From the NCBI RefSeq assembly GCF_004310325.1, contig NZ_SIRT01000008.1, positions 62,001 through 126,000 on the forward strand: a stretch of 64,000 nt of DNA, written 5' to 3'. The notes under the pieces are model-generated. The model was given only the letters and a program-made list of their open reading frames with translations, searched no databases and was not told the origin of the DNA. The number at the start of each line of letters is the position of its first letter. Positions within the stretch are counted from its first letter, which is position 1. This stretch comes from Hyunsoonleella flava (lineage in GTDB: Bacteria > Bacteroidota > Bacteroidia > Flavobacteriales > Flavobacteriaceae). A program made the translations under genes and the position numbers. Of this stretch, positions 54,671 to 63,792 are shown piece by piece.

Positions 54671-56047
54671 ATGAAACAAAAAGTAACCGCCGTTTTTGAC
54701 ATTGGAAAAACAAATAAAAAGTTTTTTCTATTTGACAAAAAATTTAAGGAAGTACATAAGGAATACATTTCTTTTGAAGAAATAGAAGATGAAGATGGGC
54801 ACCCAACAGAAAACCTTCCTGCACTAAAAAAATGGTTAAAAAAAGTTTTCGATCGTATCCTAGAGAAAAAGGAGTTTAATGTAGAGGCTATCAACTTTTC
54901 AACTTACGGTGCCAGTTTTGTACATATTGATGAAAACGGAAAGCCCCTAACACCGCTTTACAATTATACAAAGCCATTACCAAGCAACATTGTAGATTCG
55001 TTCTTTAAGAAGTACGGACCTAAAGAAGAATTTCTTAAAACTACCGGATGTGTGGATTTAAGTATGCTTAACTCTGGACTACAATTGTATTGGTTAAAAT
55101 ATTCTCAACCAGAGGTTTTTTCTAAAATCAAATACTCATTGCACTTGCCTCAGTATTTAAGTTATGTGTTTACGGGAATTCCTTTAAGCGAATATACCAG
55201 TATTGGCTGCCATACAGCATTATGGGATTTTGGAAAGAAAGACTATCATGATTGGGTTTATAAAGAAGGCATAGACAAGATATTACCTCCAATAGTTTCA
55301 ACTGAAACTAGCGTAAACATGAATTACAATGGTAATAGAATAAAAATTGGTGTGGGTATTCATGACAGTTCCGCAGCCTTATTACCCTATGTAAGAAGTA
55401 TTAAGAAGAAGTTTGTTTTAGTGTCTACAGGTACTTGGAGTATTGTGTTTAATCCTTTTGCCGGAGATCAAATTTTAGATGATGCATTTAAAAATGATAC
55501 TCTGAATTATATGCGGATTAATGGAAGGCCAGTTAGAGCTGCACGTATATTTTTAGGGAATGAATATAAATTGCAAGTAGAAAAACTCAACAAGCACTTT
55601 GGCGTAAATGATGAATATCACCAAACAGTTAGTTTCGATTACGACACGTATCTTGAGATTATGAAGGATTTTAAGTATTGTTTCAAATGGGAAAGTATTA
55701 CGGACGATAATATGCCTGAAAAGACAGCTTTTTATTTTGATAAGTATGAGCATGCTTATCATCAAATGATGACGGAACTTGTGCTATTACAAATAAAGTG
55801 TATTAAAGAAGCACTAGGTAGTGATGAAATTAAACGTATATATGTAGACGGCGGTTTTAGTAATAACGATATTTATATAAAACTCCTATCACATAATTTT
55901 AACGATAAGAAGTTAAGTACGACAGATGCGTCCCTTGGTTCAGCACTAGGGGCGGCTATTTCAATTTCAGATAAGAAACTGAATTCGAAATTTTTAAAGC
56001 AAAATTATGCTCTTAAAAAGCATGTGCCTTTTATAGTTAATGGATAG
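54671..56047 (+). CDS. rhaB: L-rhamnulokinase (FGGY family)
   Basis: 458 residues. FGGY-family carbohydrate kinase: VTAVFDIGKTNKKFFLFDKK is the N-terminal ATP-binding phosphate loop, KKFVLVSTGTWSIVFNPFAG and IYVDGGFSNNDIYIKLLSHN are typical of the second half, and GIHDSSAALLPYV carries the catalytic-base Asp (GxHDS/T). It phosphorylates L-rhamnulose at C1, giving the substrate of the RhaE domain. It is about 30 residues shorter than the E. coli enzyme. Position directly after rhaI supports the assignment over xylulose or fuculose kinase. The gap of 61 bases to the next gene has no terminator. Confidence 0.9.
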   Translation: MKQKVTAVFDIGKTNKKFFLFDKKFKEVHKEYISFEEIEDEDGHPTENLPALKKWLKKVFDRILEKKEFNVEAINFSTYGASFVHIDENGKPLTPLYNYTKPLPSNIVDSFFKKYGPKEEFLKTTGCVDLSMLNSGLQLYWLKYSQPEVFSKIKYSLHLPQYLSYVFTGIPLSEYTSIGCHTALWDFGKKDYHDWVYKEGIDKILPPIVSTETSVNMNYNGNRIKIGVGIHDSSAALLPYVRSIKKKFVLVSTGTWSIVFNPFAGDQILDDAFKNDTLNYMRINGRPVRAARIFLGNEYKLQVEKLNKHFGVNDEYHQTVSFDYDTYLEIMKDFKYCFKWESITDDNMPEKTAFYFDKYEHAYHQMMTELVLLQIKCIKEALGSDEIKRIYVDGGFSNNDIYIKLLSHNFNDKKLSTTDASLGSALGAAISISDKKLNSKFLKQNYALKKHVPFIVNG

Positions 56048-56108
56048 TCCAAGTAATTATAATTAGTTTAAAATTAAATAAATAACATTATTTCCAAATC
56101 AAAATAAA

Positions 56109-57398
56109 ATGTCTAAAAACATAAAATTAGTTCATCCAAGAGATCAAATTACAGAAATCATCAGCAGAGTTTATAAAAGGGGAATGACCACAACTTCTGG
56201 TGGTAATATTTCTATTATAGATGAGCAAGGAGATATTTGGGTAACACCTTCAGCAATAGACAAAGGGTCTTTAAGAGCGTCGGATATTATATGCGTAAAA
56301 CAGGATGGAACCATCATCGGTAAGCATAAACCGTCATCTGAGTTTCCGTTCCATAAGGCCATTTACGAGGCAAGACCAGATATTAAGTCAGTTATTCACG
56401 CACACCCGCCAGCTTTGGTGTCGTTTAGTATCGTGCGTCAAATTCCTAACACGAATATTATTTCTCAAGCAAAACATATATGCGGTCCGATAGGATACGC
56501 AAAGTATAGACTTCCTGGTAGTGAAGATTTAGGAGATGTGATTGCAGATGAATTTAAAAAGGGATACAAAGCTGTTATAATGGAAAATCATGGAACCGTT
56601 TTAGGAGGAAGTGATTTAACAGATGCTTACGAACGTTTTGAGGCTTTAGAGTTTTGTGCAAGAACTATCATATATGGATCGCAAATAGGAGCACCAAAAT
56701 ATTTATCAGACGAACAAATAGACGCATTTGAATCTCAGGCTACTGGTGTGTTGCCAGAAATGGAAGCTACCGACTATACTTCTGATGAAGTGGAAAAACG
56801 CTTAGAAATTTGTAAAATAGTACAGCGTTCTTGTCAACAAGGTTTAATGATTGGTTCCTATGGAACAGTGTCTATGCGTTGGAAAGACAACGACTTTTTA
56901 ATTACACCAACCAATGTTAATCGATGGGATTTAGATTTAGATGATATCGTTCAAATAAAAGATGGACATAGAGAGGCTGGAAAAATACCAAGTAGAGCTA
57001 CATGGATGCATCAAGAGATTTATAATAGAAACCCTGATGTCAATTCCATTATCATGACACAATCACCATATCTCATGGCTTTTGGAGTTACAGCAGAATA
57101 TCTTAACGTAAGAACTATCCCAGAGAGCTGGATATTTTTACAGGATATTAATTTTGTTGAGTATGGAAGTCATTTCAGAAAGAATAATAATTCAGATATT
57201 GTAGATAACTGTCCTACTGCTTTAATTATTGAAAATGATTCTGTAATTATTACTGGAGATAAGTTGCTACAAACTTTTGACTATTTGGAAGTTGCCGAAT
57301 TTAGCGCAAAATCCATAGTACTCGGAAATTCATTAGGTGATATGGTACCTATAAATGATGAACAGGTAGAAGATTTAAGAAAGAAATTTTTAGCATAA
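56109..57398 (+). CDS. Tandem class II aldolase/adducin-domain protein
   Basis: 429 residues made of two class II aldolase domains. The first (about 1-205) is complete: SSEFPFHKAIY carries the catalytic Glu, SVIHAHPPALV the zinc pair His-x-His and IMENHGTVLGG the third His. The second (about 225-429) aligns along its length but has lost every key residue: SRATWMHQEIY in place of SSEFPFHKAIY, SIIMTQSPYLM in place of SVIHAHPPALV, and IIENDSVIITG in place of IMENHGTVLGG. It thus looks like an active aldolase or epimerase fused to a dead partner domain. The substrate is unknown; sugar-phosphate related to rhamnulose or fuculose phosphate is likely from the operon. Five bases separate it from the FMN enzyme. 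Confidence 0.85.
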   Translation: MSKNIKLVHPRDQITEIISRVYKRGMTTTSGGNISIIDEQGDIWVTPSAIDKGSLRASDIICVKQDGTIIGKHKPSSEFPFHKAIYEARPDIKSVIHAHPPALVSFSIVRQIPNTNIISQAKHICGPIGYAKYRLPGSEDLGDVIADEFKKGYKAVIMENHGTVLGGSDLTDAYERFEALEFCARTIIYGSQIGAPKYLSDEQIDAFESQATGVLPEMEATDYTSDEVEKRLEICKIVQRSCQQGLMIGSYGTVSMRWKDNDFLITPTNVNRWDLDLDDIVQIKDGHREAGKIPSRATWMHQEIYNRNPDVNSIIMTQSPYLMAFGVTAEYLNVRTIPESWIFLQDINFVEYGSHFRKNNNSDIVDNCPTALIIENDSVIITGDKLLQTFDYLEVAEFSAKSIVLGNSLGDMVPINDEQVEDLRKKFLA

Positions 57399-57403
57399 AA
57401 AAT

Positions 57404-58552
57404 ATGGCAATAAGTTTTGATACACGTTATCCATCAATTGATGATTTAAGAACCAAAGCTCAAAAAAAGATACCAAAATTTGCATTTGAATATCTTGATG
57501 GTGGGTGTAATGAAGACGTTAATTTAGTACGAAATACTGCGGAATTAAGGGAAGTACAACTTAAGCCTAATTATTTAAGAAAGCATCATGGTTCTTCATT
57601 GAAAACTAAGTTGTTCGGTGTGGAGTATGATGCACCTTTTGGTATTGCACCAGTTGGTTTACAAGGTTTAATGTGGCCTAATTCACCAGAAATTTTAGCA
57701 AAAGCGGCATTTGAGCATAATATCCCATTTATTTTAAGTACTGTAACAACAACAAGTATAGAGAGAGCTAGTGAACTAACGGAAGGCAAGGCTTGGTTTC
57801 AGTTGTATCATCCTACTGAAAATAGCTTACGTGATGATATTATCAAACGAGCTGAAGTAGCGGAATGTCCAGTTTTGGTTATTCTTTGTGATGTACCAAC
57901 TTTTGGTTTTAGACCTAGAGATATCAGAAATGGGTTGGCAATGCCACCAAAAATGAATCTAGCAAATATTTTAGAGGGTTTCACGCATCCACATTGGAGT
58001 TTACAAACTTTAAAACATGGTATTCCTAATTTTGCAACCTTAAAACCATATATGCCTAAAAACTTGGATTTAAAGCAATTAGGTAAATTTATGGATCAAA
58101 CTTTTAGTGGAAGACTAAACGAAGAAAAAATAAAGCCTATCCGAGATATGTGGAAAGGTAAGTTGGTACTAAAAGGTGTAGCTTCTGAGTATGATACAGA
58201 AGAGGCAATCAAATTAGGACTGGATGGTATTATTGTTTCCAATCACGGAGGTCGTCAATTGGATGCTGGTCAATCTACAGTAAAGCCTTTATCTACTATT
58301 GCTGAAAAGTATGGAGACAAAATAGAGGTGATGATGGATAGTGGCGTACGCTCAGGGCCAGATGTAGCAAGAGCAATGGCTAGTGGTGCTAAATTCACTT
58401 TTATGGGGCGCTCTTTTATGTATGGTGTGTCAGCACTTGGTAAAAAAGGAGGTAACCACACAATTTCTTTATTAAAAACAGAATTGCAGCAAGTTATGGA
58501 GCAGCTATGTTGTGAGACAACGAGCGATTTTCCTAATCACTTGATAAAATAG
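57404..58552 (+). CDS. FMN-dependent L-lactate dehydrogenase/oxidase-like enzyme
   Basis: 382 residues, FMN-dependent alpha-hydroxy acid dehydrogenase family (LldD, glycolate oxidase). Visible motifs: KIPKFAFEYLDGGCNEDVNL at the start, DAPFGIAPVGLQGLMWPN (FMN site), FILSTVTTTSIE, and DGIIVSNHGGRQLDAG, where the His is the catalytic base and the following Arg binds the carboxylate, then VMMDSGVRSGPDVARAMASG and FMGRSFMYG for FMN phosphate binding. L-lactate from the lactaldehyde branch is the likely substrate, giving pyruvate. No membrane anchor is apparent. It overlaps functionally with lutABC downstream. Whether electrons go to oxygen or to quinone is not visible. Confidence 0.85.
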   Translation: MAISFDTRYPSIDDLRTKAQKKIPKFAFEYLDGGCNEDVNLVRNTAELREVQLKPNYLRKHHGSSLKTKLFGVEYDAPFGIAPVGLQGLMWPNSPEILAKAAFEHNIPFILSTVTTTSIERASELTEGKAWFQLYHPTENSLRDDIIKRAEVAECPVLVILCDVPTFGFRPRDIRNGLAMPPKMNLANILEGFTHPHWSLQTLKHGIPNFATLKPYMPKNLDLKQLGKFMDQTFSGRLNEEKIKPIRDMWKGKLVLKGVASEYDTEEAIKLGLDGIIVSNHGGRQLDAGQSTVKPLSTIAEKYGDKIEVMMDSGVRSGPDVARAMASGAKFTFMGRSFMYGVSALGKKGGNHTISLLKTELQQVMEQLCCETTSDFPNHLIK

Positions 58553-58605
58553 AATAAAACCTTAGATAATTCTAAGATACTAACTAAACCAAACTTTAAT
58601 ATATC

Positions 58606-60045
58606 ATGAAGCATTACAAGCAATTTATCAATGGCCAATTTATTGACTCCAAAGCTACTTCTGTTATTGAGATTTTAAATCCATGTACAGAAGAAGTTAT
58701 CAGTACTATATCAACAGGAACCGTAGAAGATGCTAATAATGCTTTAGAAGCGGCACAAGCCTCACAACCAGCATGGGAAGCGTTACCGGCAATACAAAGA
58801 GCAGCATATTTACATAAAATGGCTGATGTTATTAGAGAAAACCGAGTGTTTTTGGCTGAAACATTGTCTAGAGAACAAGCCAAAGTTATTGGTTTAGCAC
58901 AAGTTGAAATTGATGTGACAGCTGATTATTTTGATTACAATGCAGGTTGGGCAAGACGTATAGAAGGTGAGATTATTCAAAGTGATAGAGAAAAAGAACA
59001 TATTTATTTACATAAAGTGCCAATTGGAGTTGCAGTAGGTATTTGTCCTTGGAATTTTCCATTTTTCGTAATGGCACGTAAAGTTGCAGCTTCATTAATA
59101 ACAGGAAATACTTGTGTAATTAAACCAAGTTCTGAAGCACCAAATACCATTATGGAATTTGCTGACCTTATCCAAAAAATTGAATTACCAGACGGTGTTT
59201 TAAACTTTGTTTGTGGTGCAGGTAGAACAGTTGGAAATGCCTTGTCTGCAAGTCCTATTACAGGTATTATCAGTTTAACGGGTAGTGTTGGTGCAGGACA
59301 AAAAGTAATTACTGCAGCTGCGGAAAATATCACAAAAGTATCGTTAGAGTTAGGAGGAAAGGCACCTGCTATTGTTTGTGCAGATGCTAATATGGAATTA
59401 GCTATTAATTCTGTGGTATCTTCTAAAGTTATTTTTAGCGGACAAGTTTGTAACTGTGCAGAACGCGTGTATGTTGAAGATAGTATTTATGATGAATTTG
59501 TAGACAAGCTCACTAAGAAAATGAGCGAAGTTACCATTGAAGATGCTATTACAGGAACTAATGCTGATATGAGTAGCTTGGTATCTAAAGATCAATTAGA
59601 TAAAATTACTGAAATGGTTGAGTTTGCTAAGAAAGAAGGTGCTGAGGTACTTGTTGGTGGTGGTCAACCAGATAAATTTGATAGAGGTTACTTTTATGAG
59701 CCAACTGTAATAACAGGTTGTAGTCAGGATAGTCAAATTATTCAAGAAGAAGTTTTTGGTCCTGTATTACCAGTAATGAAGTTTAATACTTTAGATGAAG
59801 CGATTGCGATGTCTAATGATACAGAATTTGGTTTAACTTCATCGATATTTTCTGAAAACTTCAATAATATTATGAAGGCTACAAATGGACTTCATTTTGG
59901 AGAAACTTATGTAAACAGAGAACATTTTGAAGCTATTCAAGGATTTCATGCTGGATGGAAAAAATCTGGTGTTGGTGGAGCTGATGGTAAATATGGTATG
60001 GAAGAATATTTACATACAAAAGTAGTTTACGCTAAATACTACTAG
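58606..60045 (+). CDS. aldA: Aldehyde dehydrogenase, lactaldehyde dehydrogenase-like
   Basis: 479 residues, the normal length of NAD(P)-dependent aldehyde dehydrogenases. GICPWNFPFFVMARKVAASL (Asn of the oxyanion site), SLTGSVGAGQKVITAAAENI (cofactor), KVSLELGGKAPAIV (general-base Glu), FSGQVCNCAERVYV (nucleophile Cys), and EEVFGPVLPVMKF are all present. AldA of E. coli oxidises L-lactaldehyde to L-lactate, and the operon context fits this; the gene symbol is given on that basis. It would duplicate the dehydrogenase domain of RhaEW. It is the last gene of the plus-strand operon, followed by a strong hairpin. Confidence 0.8.
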   Translation: MKHYKQFINGQFIDSKATSVIEILNPCTEEVISTISTGTVEDANNALEAAQASQPAWEALPAIQRAAYLHKMADVIRENRVFLAETLSREQAKVIGLAQVEIDVTADYFDYNAGWARRIEGEIIQSDREKEHIYLHKVPIGVAVGICPWNFPFFVMARKVAASLITGNTCVIKPSSEAPNTIMEFADLIQKIELPDGVLNFVCGAGRTVGNALSASPITGIISLTGSVGAGQKVITAAAENITKVSLELGGKAPAIVCADANMELAINSVVSSKVIFSGQVCNCAERVYVEDSIYDEFVDKLTKKMSEVTIEDAITGTNADMSSLVSKDQLDKITEMVEFAKKEGAEVLVGGGQPDKFDRGYFYEPTVITGCSQDSQIIQEEVFGPVLPVMKFNTLDEAIAMSNDTEFGLTSSIFSENFNNIMKATNGLHFGETYVNREHFEAIQGFHAGWKKSGVGGADGKYGMEEYLHTKVVYAKYY

Positions 60046-60068
60046 AAGTATTATTTAATATATAAGAG

Positions 60069-60108
60069 AAAGCTCAGCTATAGATTAATAATAGCTGAGC
60101 TTTTTTAT
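60069..60108 (+). terminator. Strong intrinsic terminator after aldA
   Basis: Perfect 13-bp stem AAAGCTCAGCTAT/ATAGCTGAGCTTT (60069-60081 with 60091-60103), a 9-base loop and a T-run. It lies between converging genes; in the minus direction the stem is followed by only a short T-rich stretch, so it serves mainly the plus-strand operon. Confidence 0.85.
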
Positions 60109-60126
60109 TTAAAGTATTAAAACTAT

Positions 60127-60903
60127 CTAATTATTATTTGAAAAGTTAAGCATCCATTCCACACATTCTACATGACTAAATAGTTTTTTGTTTCCTTGTG
60201 GATGATTGGCACCAGGAAAAGCAATATACTTTACATTTTTATTGCCTGCGGCCTTTAACAGGTCGGTCATTTTTTTTACTGAAGCTACGTTTTTTCCATC
60301 TTCTCCACCTACCATCCCGAATACAGGAAAATTAGCAAGTTTATCAAAACTATCATTATCAGAAACACCACTAAATCCTCCTGGAGCTGCAGCTGCAAAA
60401 CGTTCTGGAGATTGCTGTATCCATTCCCAAGAGCCTCGACCTCCCATACTATGTCCCATAACATAAATACGACTTTGGTCTATTTGAGGATAGGTCTCAA
60501 GTATGTAATCTAACATGATATTCAGTGTTTTAGGATCCCATTTTTCAAAAGAATTGGGTTCTAATAGCATTAAATCTTTACCAGCTAACTCAGCAAGAGA
60601 TAGTCCTTTTACTTTAGCGGAACGCTTAAGTTGTTCTTCAATACTCCATTTCTTTCCACCACCACCATGTAATGTGATAAGAAGTGGTAGCTTACCTTTA
60701 ATTTCTTTCTTTGGGAAAGCTATGAATGCAGTTTTTTTAAGATTACCCAATTTAGATTGTAAGTCTTCAGGCCAGTGTAACAAACTTACTTCCATGTTTT
60801 TAAAAGTGTTGTTTATTTCATTAAGTGCCTTTTCAATATCTGGCGTTTGCTGAAAACTGGTAAGTAAAAGAAAAGTAAATATGCTAAAAGCTAATTTTTT
60901 CAT
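60127..60903 (-). CDS. Secreted alpha/beta-hydrolase esterase
   Basis: 258 residues with a signal peptide (about 1-18, ending near LLTSFQ). Alpha/beta-hydrolase fold of the PHB-depolymerase/feruloyl-esterase-like group: PLLITLHGGGGKKWSIEEQL (oxyanion loop), RIYVMGHSMGGRGSWEWIQQ (nucleophile Ser in GHSMG), PVFGMVGGEDGKNVASVKKM (Asp region) and FPGANHPQGNKKLFSH (catalytic His). It probably removes an ester group, such as acetyl, from the polysaccharide or releases a phenolic acid; the substrate is not clear. The gene lies on the minus strand after lutC with a 40-base gap, so it may be the last gene of the lut transcript. Confidence 0.8.
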   Translation of the reverse strand: MKKLAFSIFTFLLLTSFQQTPDIEKALNEINNTFKNMEVSLLHWPEDLQSKLGNLKKTAFIAFPKKEIKGKLPLLITLHGGGGKKWSIEEQLKRSAKVKGLSLAELAGKDLMLLEPNSFEKWDPKTLNIMLDYILETYPQIDQSRIYVMGHSMGGRGSWEWIQQSPERFAAAAPGGFSGVSDNDSFDKLANFPVFGMVGGEDGKNVASVKKMTDLLKAAGNKNVKYIAFPGANHPQGNKKLFSHVECVEWMLNFSNNN

Positions 60904-60943
60904 TGTTTAAAATTTATGTTATTAAATTTCTATTGACAATATT

Positions 60944-61522
60944 TTAAACCAATAAAACCGTTAAACTCATAGCGCCGTGAGCACCAACTACAAGACATTG
61001 CTCTATATCTGCTGTTTTAGACGGTCCTGATATAAACACGCCAAAATCTCTATCTCTTTTAGCAATGTTATCATAGGCTTCTAGCATGTGCAAGCAAATA
61101 TTACGCTTGTCTAGAATGATAACTAAATCATTGGTGATAAAAGGAAGTGCACGTACCAAGCTATTATTTGCCGTTATCCAAATAGCACCATTTTCAGAAA
61201 CACCAAGTTCTCCTTCAACAATGGCTAAATCAATATGTTCAAGTGTATGCGGATCAGTGTTTTTATCAATTTCAACATTACCCAGGTTAGATTTAGTTGT
61301 TGTAGCAACAATAGTTGATTTATTTGGGTACTGCTCCTTAATCTTAGCGTCAATAGCATCAGTAGTAATCTCAAAAACTTGTCCGCCAACTAAAGCTAAA
61401 TTGTCCTTAAAAGTTTTTACTACATCAATATCTTCCTGAAATGCCGATTCATCAATTTCTGGTAAAGGAAGTACCTCAGGTTTATTCTTTTTTACTGCTT
61501 TTAATATGGCTTCTCTACTCAT
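60944..61522 (-). CDS. lutC: Lactate utilisation protein C (LutC/YkgG-type)
   Basis: 192 residues from the ATG at 61522; an in-frame ATG at 61561 would overlap lutB by 47 bases, whereas 61522 gives the common ATGAGTAG overlap of eight bases with the lutB stop. It matches the LutC (DUF162) family, with HTLEHIDLAIVEGELGVSEN, then GAIWITANNSLVRALPFITN and VFISGPSKTADIEQCLVVGA. LutC is a part of the L-lactate-oxidising LutABC system, which oxidises L-lactate to pyruvate via iron-sulfur proteins. Genes follow in the order lutA, lutB, lutC. Confidence 0.92.
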   Translation of the reverse strand: MSREAILKAVKKNKPEVLPLPEIDESAFQEDIDVVKTFKDNLALVGGQVFEITTDAIDAKIKEQYPNKSTIVATTTKSNLGNVEIDKNTDPHTLEHIDLAIVEGELGVSENGAIWITANNSLVRALPFITNDLVIILDKRNICLHMLEAYDNIAKRDRDFGVFISGPSKTADIEQCLVVGAHGAMSLTVLLV

Positions 61523-62882
61523 TTTTACGTCTTTTTTTATACCATTCATCAAAACTCTCATGTTTTACTTCAGGCAAGTCTCTGGCTTTACCCCAAGCAT
61601 TTAACTTGTTGTAAATCATAAATCGTGGTGCATGTTTTAATGCAAATCGAGCAGATTTTCCTGCCATTTTGTAAAGCTTAGGTTTTGATAAAACTACACC
61701 AGCAGTTTTTAAAATTGATTTTTTTACAATGGGTTGCTTTTCTTCTTGAACAATAATTTGGCGCCATTTATAGAGCTGTTCATGAATATTAATTTTTACA
61801 GGGCAAACATTGGAGCAGGAACCACATAAGGTTGATGCAAATGGCAGCGAACTGTGCTTTTTTAAATCCTTTCCTGGTGAAAGAATTGAACCTATAGGCC
61901 CAGGAATTGTATAATCATAACTATGGCCGCCACTCCTCCTGTAAATAGGGCAGGTGTTCATACAAGCACCACAACGTATACAATGAAGTGAGGCTCTAAA
62001 GTCTTCTCTACTTAGTTGCTCGGTTCTTCCGTTATCCACAATAACTATGTGCATTTCTTTACCCTCTTCAGCTTTGTTAAAATGTGAAGAATAGGTTGTA
62101 ATGGGTTGCCCTGTTGCACTTCTGGCAAGCAATCTTAAAAATACACCTAAGTGTTTTTCTTGGGGTATAATTTTTTCAATGCCCATACAAGCAATATGAG
62201 CTTTGGCCAAATGTACGCCCATATCTGCGTTGCCTTCATTTGTACAAACTACAACACCACCGGTATCTGCTACGGCAAAATTTACACCAGTAATGGCTAC
62301 ATCGGCATTAAGGAATTTGTCTCTAAGATGTTTTCTAGCTTCACCAACTAAATATTCTGGGTTTCCACCACTAGGTTTAGTGTTTAAATGCTCCTGAAAT
62401 AACACATCAACATCTTCTTTGGTTTTATGTATCGCGGGCAATACAATATGGCTTGGTGGTTCTTCAGCCAATTGTACAATACGCTCACCTAAATCTGTAT
62501 CCACAACTTCAATGCCTTTTGATTCCAAAAACGGATTCAAATGACATTCTTCGGTTAGCATAGATTTACTTTTTACTACTTTTTTAGCATTATGTTTTTC
62601 AAGTATACTGTTTATGATAGTGTTATGTTCTTCAGCGTTTGATGCCCAATGCACTTGGATACCATTATTTTTTGCATTTGTTTCAAATTGAATGAGATAT
62701 TTATCTAAGTTTGATAAAACATTAGCTTTTATGCCAGACCCTAGTTGTCTTAAATATTCCCAACCTTGAACATTATGTGCTGATTTATCACGTTTTTCCC
62801 TAACGTACCACAAAGCTTTATCATGCCAATTTACTTTTGCTTCGTCTTTATTAAATTCCGTTGCTTTTTGTGCGTGCCCCAT
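61515..62882 (-). CDS. lutB: Iron-sulfur L-lactate utilisation protein B
   Basis: 455 residues. N-terminal LutB/DUF162-like part (STEEC-type MLTEECHLNPFLESKGIEVV, and INFAVADTGGVVVCTNEGNA with GVNFAVADTGG) and two 4Fe-4S ferredoxin motifs near residues 300-370: CIRCGACMNTCPIYRR and CGSCSNVCPVKINIHEQ. It transfers electrons during L-lactate oxidation with LutA and LutC. The ATG at 62882 is four bases from the lutA stop, so the genes are tightly coupled. In this locus it would burn the lactate formed from rhamnose. Confidence 0.95.
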   Translation of the reverse strand: MGHAQKATEFNKDEAKVNWHDKALWYVREKRDKSAHNVQGWEYLRQLGSGIKANVLSNLDKYLIQFETNAKNNGIQVHWASNAEEHNTIINSILEKHNAKKVVKSKSMLTEECHLNPFLESKGIEVVDTDLGERIVQLAEEPPSHIVLPAIHKTKEDVDVLFQEHLNTKPSGGNPEYLVGEARKHLRDKFLNADVAITGVNFAVADTGGVVVCTNEGNADMGVHLAKAHIACMGIEKIIPQEKHLGVFLRLLARSATGQPITTYSSHFNKAEEGKEMHIVIVDNGRTEQLSREDFRASLHCIRCGACMNTCPIYRRSGGHSYDYTIPGPIGSILSPGKDLKKHSSLPFASTLCGSCSNVCPVKINIHEQLYKWRQIIVQEEKQPIVKKSILKTAGVVLSKPKLYKMAGKSARFALKHAPRFMIYNKLNAWGKARDLPEVKHESFDEWYKKRRKNE

Positions 62883-62885
62883 AAC

Positions 62886-63638
62886 TTATAAACTACTATT
62901 TAGTATTTCGGCAATATGCATCACCTTAAGTGGTTGTTTGTTTCTGTTTACAATCCCTTCCATGTGCATCAAGCAGGAATGGTCTGCGCCAGTAAGTACC
63001 TCCACATCACTATCTATATGGTCCTGCACACGATCTTTTCCCATTTTAGAAGAAATTGCTTCCTCAAAAACAGCAAAGGTGCCACCAAAACCACAACACT
63101 CATCTTTTCTATTAAGTGCCATCAGTTCTAAGCCTTTTACTTCTTTTAGTAAATCTTCTTCAGTAGAGTAATGTTCGCCTTGTACTTCAGAACACTTTCC
63201 TAATTTAAGTCCGCGCAAACCATGACAACTTTTATGCAATCCTACTTTGTGAGGAAACGAAGCACCTAAATCTGTTTTTCCAAGAATTTTTACAATGAAT
63301 TCGCAAAGTTCATAAGCATTATTTCTAACGCGTTTTACCTCAGGCGTTTGTTCTAAAATATCAAAATGATGTTTTACATGATAGATGCAACTTCCAGAGG
63401 GCCCAACTATATAATCATAGTCATTGAAATTTTTAACAAATAAGTTGCAAATGCCTTTGGAGTCTTGCTCGTATCCTGAATTTCCAAGAGGTTGACCACA
63501 ACAGGTTTGTCCTTCGGGGTAATACACATCAACTCCTAATTTCTCAAGGAGTTCAAGCGTTGCAATACCGACCTGAGGATATAATTGATTAACGTAACAG
63601 GGGATAAATAATCCGACTTTTATGGCGCTATTAGTCAT
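62886..63638 (-). CDS. lutA: CCG-domain L-lactate utilisation protein A
   Basis: 250 residues with two cysteine-rich CCG domains: GQTCCGQPLGNSGYEQDSKG and RKDECCGFGGTFAVFEEAIS. These bind an unusual iron-sulfur cluster in LutA/GlpC/heterodisulfide-reductase-type proteins. LutA is a subunit of LutABC. It is the first gene of the minus-strand operon. A composite promoter of the ACAGGAT type (63664-63709) lies upstream with its box 25 bases before the ATG, which ties lactate oxidation to the rhamnose/polysaccharide regulon. Confidence 0.95.
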   Translation of the reverse strand: MTNSAIKVGLFIPCYVNQLYPQVGIATLELLEKLGVDVYYPEGQTCCGQPLGNSGYEQDSKGICNLFVKNFNDYDYIVGPSGSCIYHVKHHFDILEQTPEVKRVRNNAYELCEFIVKILGKTDLGASFPHKVGLHKSCHGLRGLKLGKCSEVQGEHYSTEEDLLKEVKGLELMALNRKDECCGFGGTFAVFEEAISSKMGKDRVQDHIDSDVEVLTGADHSCLMHMEGIVNRNKQPLKVMHIAEILNSSL

Positions 63639-63663
63639 TTAGTTTAGTGAAGTTTTAGTTAAT

Positions 63664-63709
63664 TAAAAATATCTTAAATTGTGACAAAAACTGTCCTGTT
63701 CTGACCTGT
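63664..63709 (-). promoter_or_regulatory. ACAGGAT repeat promoter of lutABC (site j)
   Basis: On the minus strand: half-sites ACAGGTC (63709-63703) and ACAGGAC (63699-63693), exactly 21 bases, then TATTTTTA (63671-63664; five of six fixed positions). The lutA ATG (63638) follows after 25 bases. Confidence 0.7.
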
Positions 63710-63792
63710 ATTTTAGAATGCAGTTTTGATTTTTATAATTTCTAATTACAGGGTTACTCAAGTTCTTATTCGTATTTAGGAATTTTTTAGTA

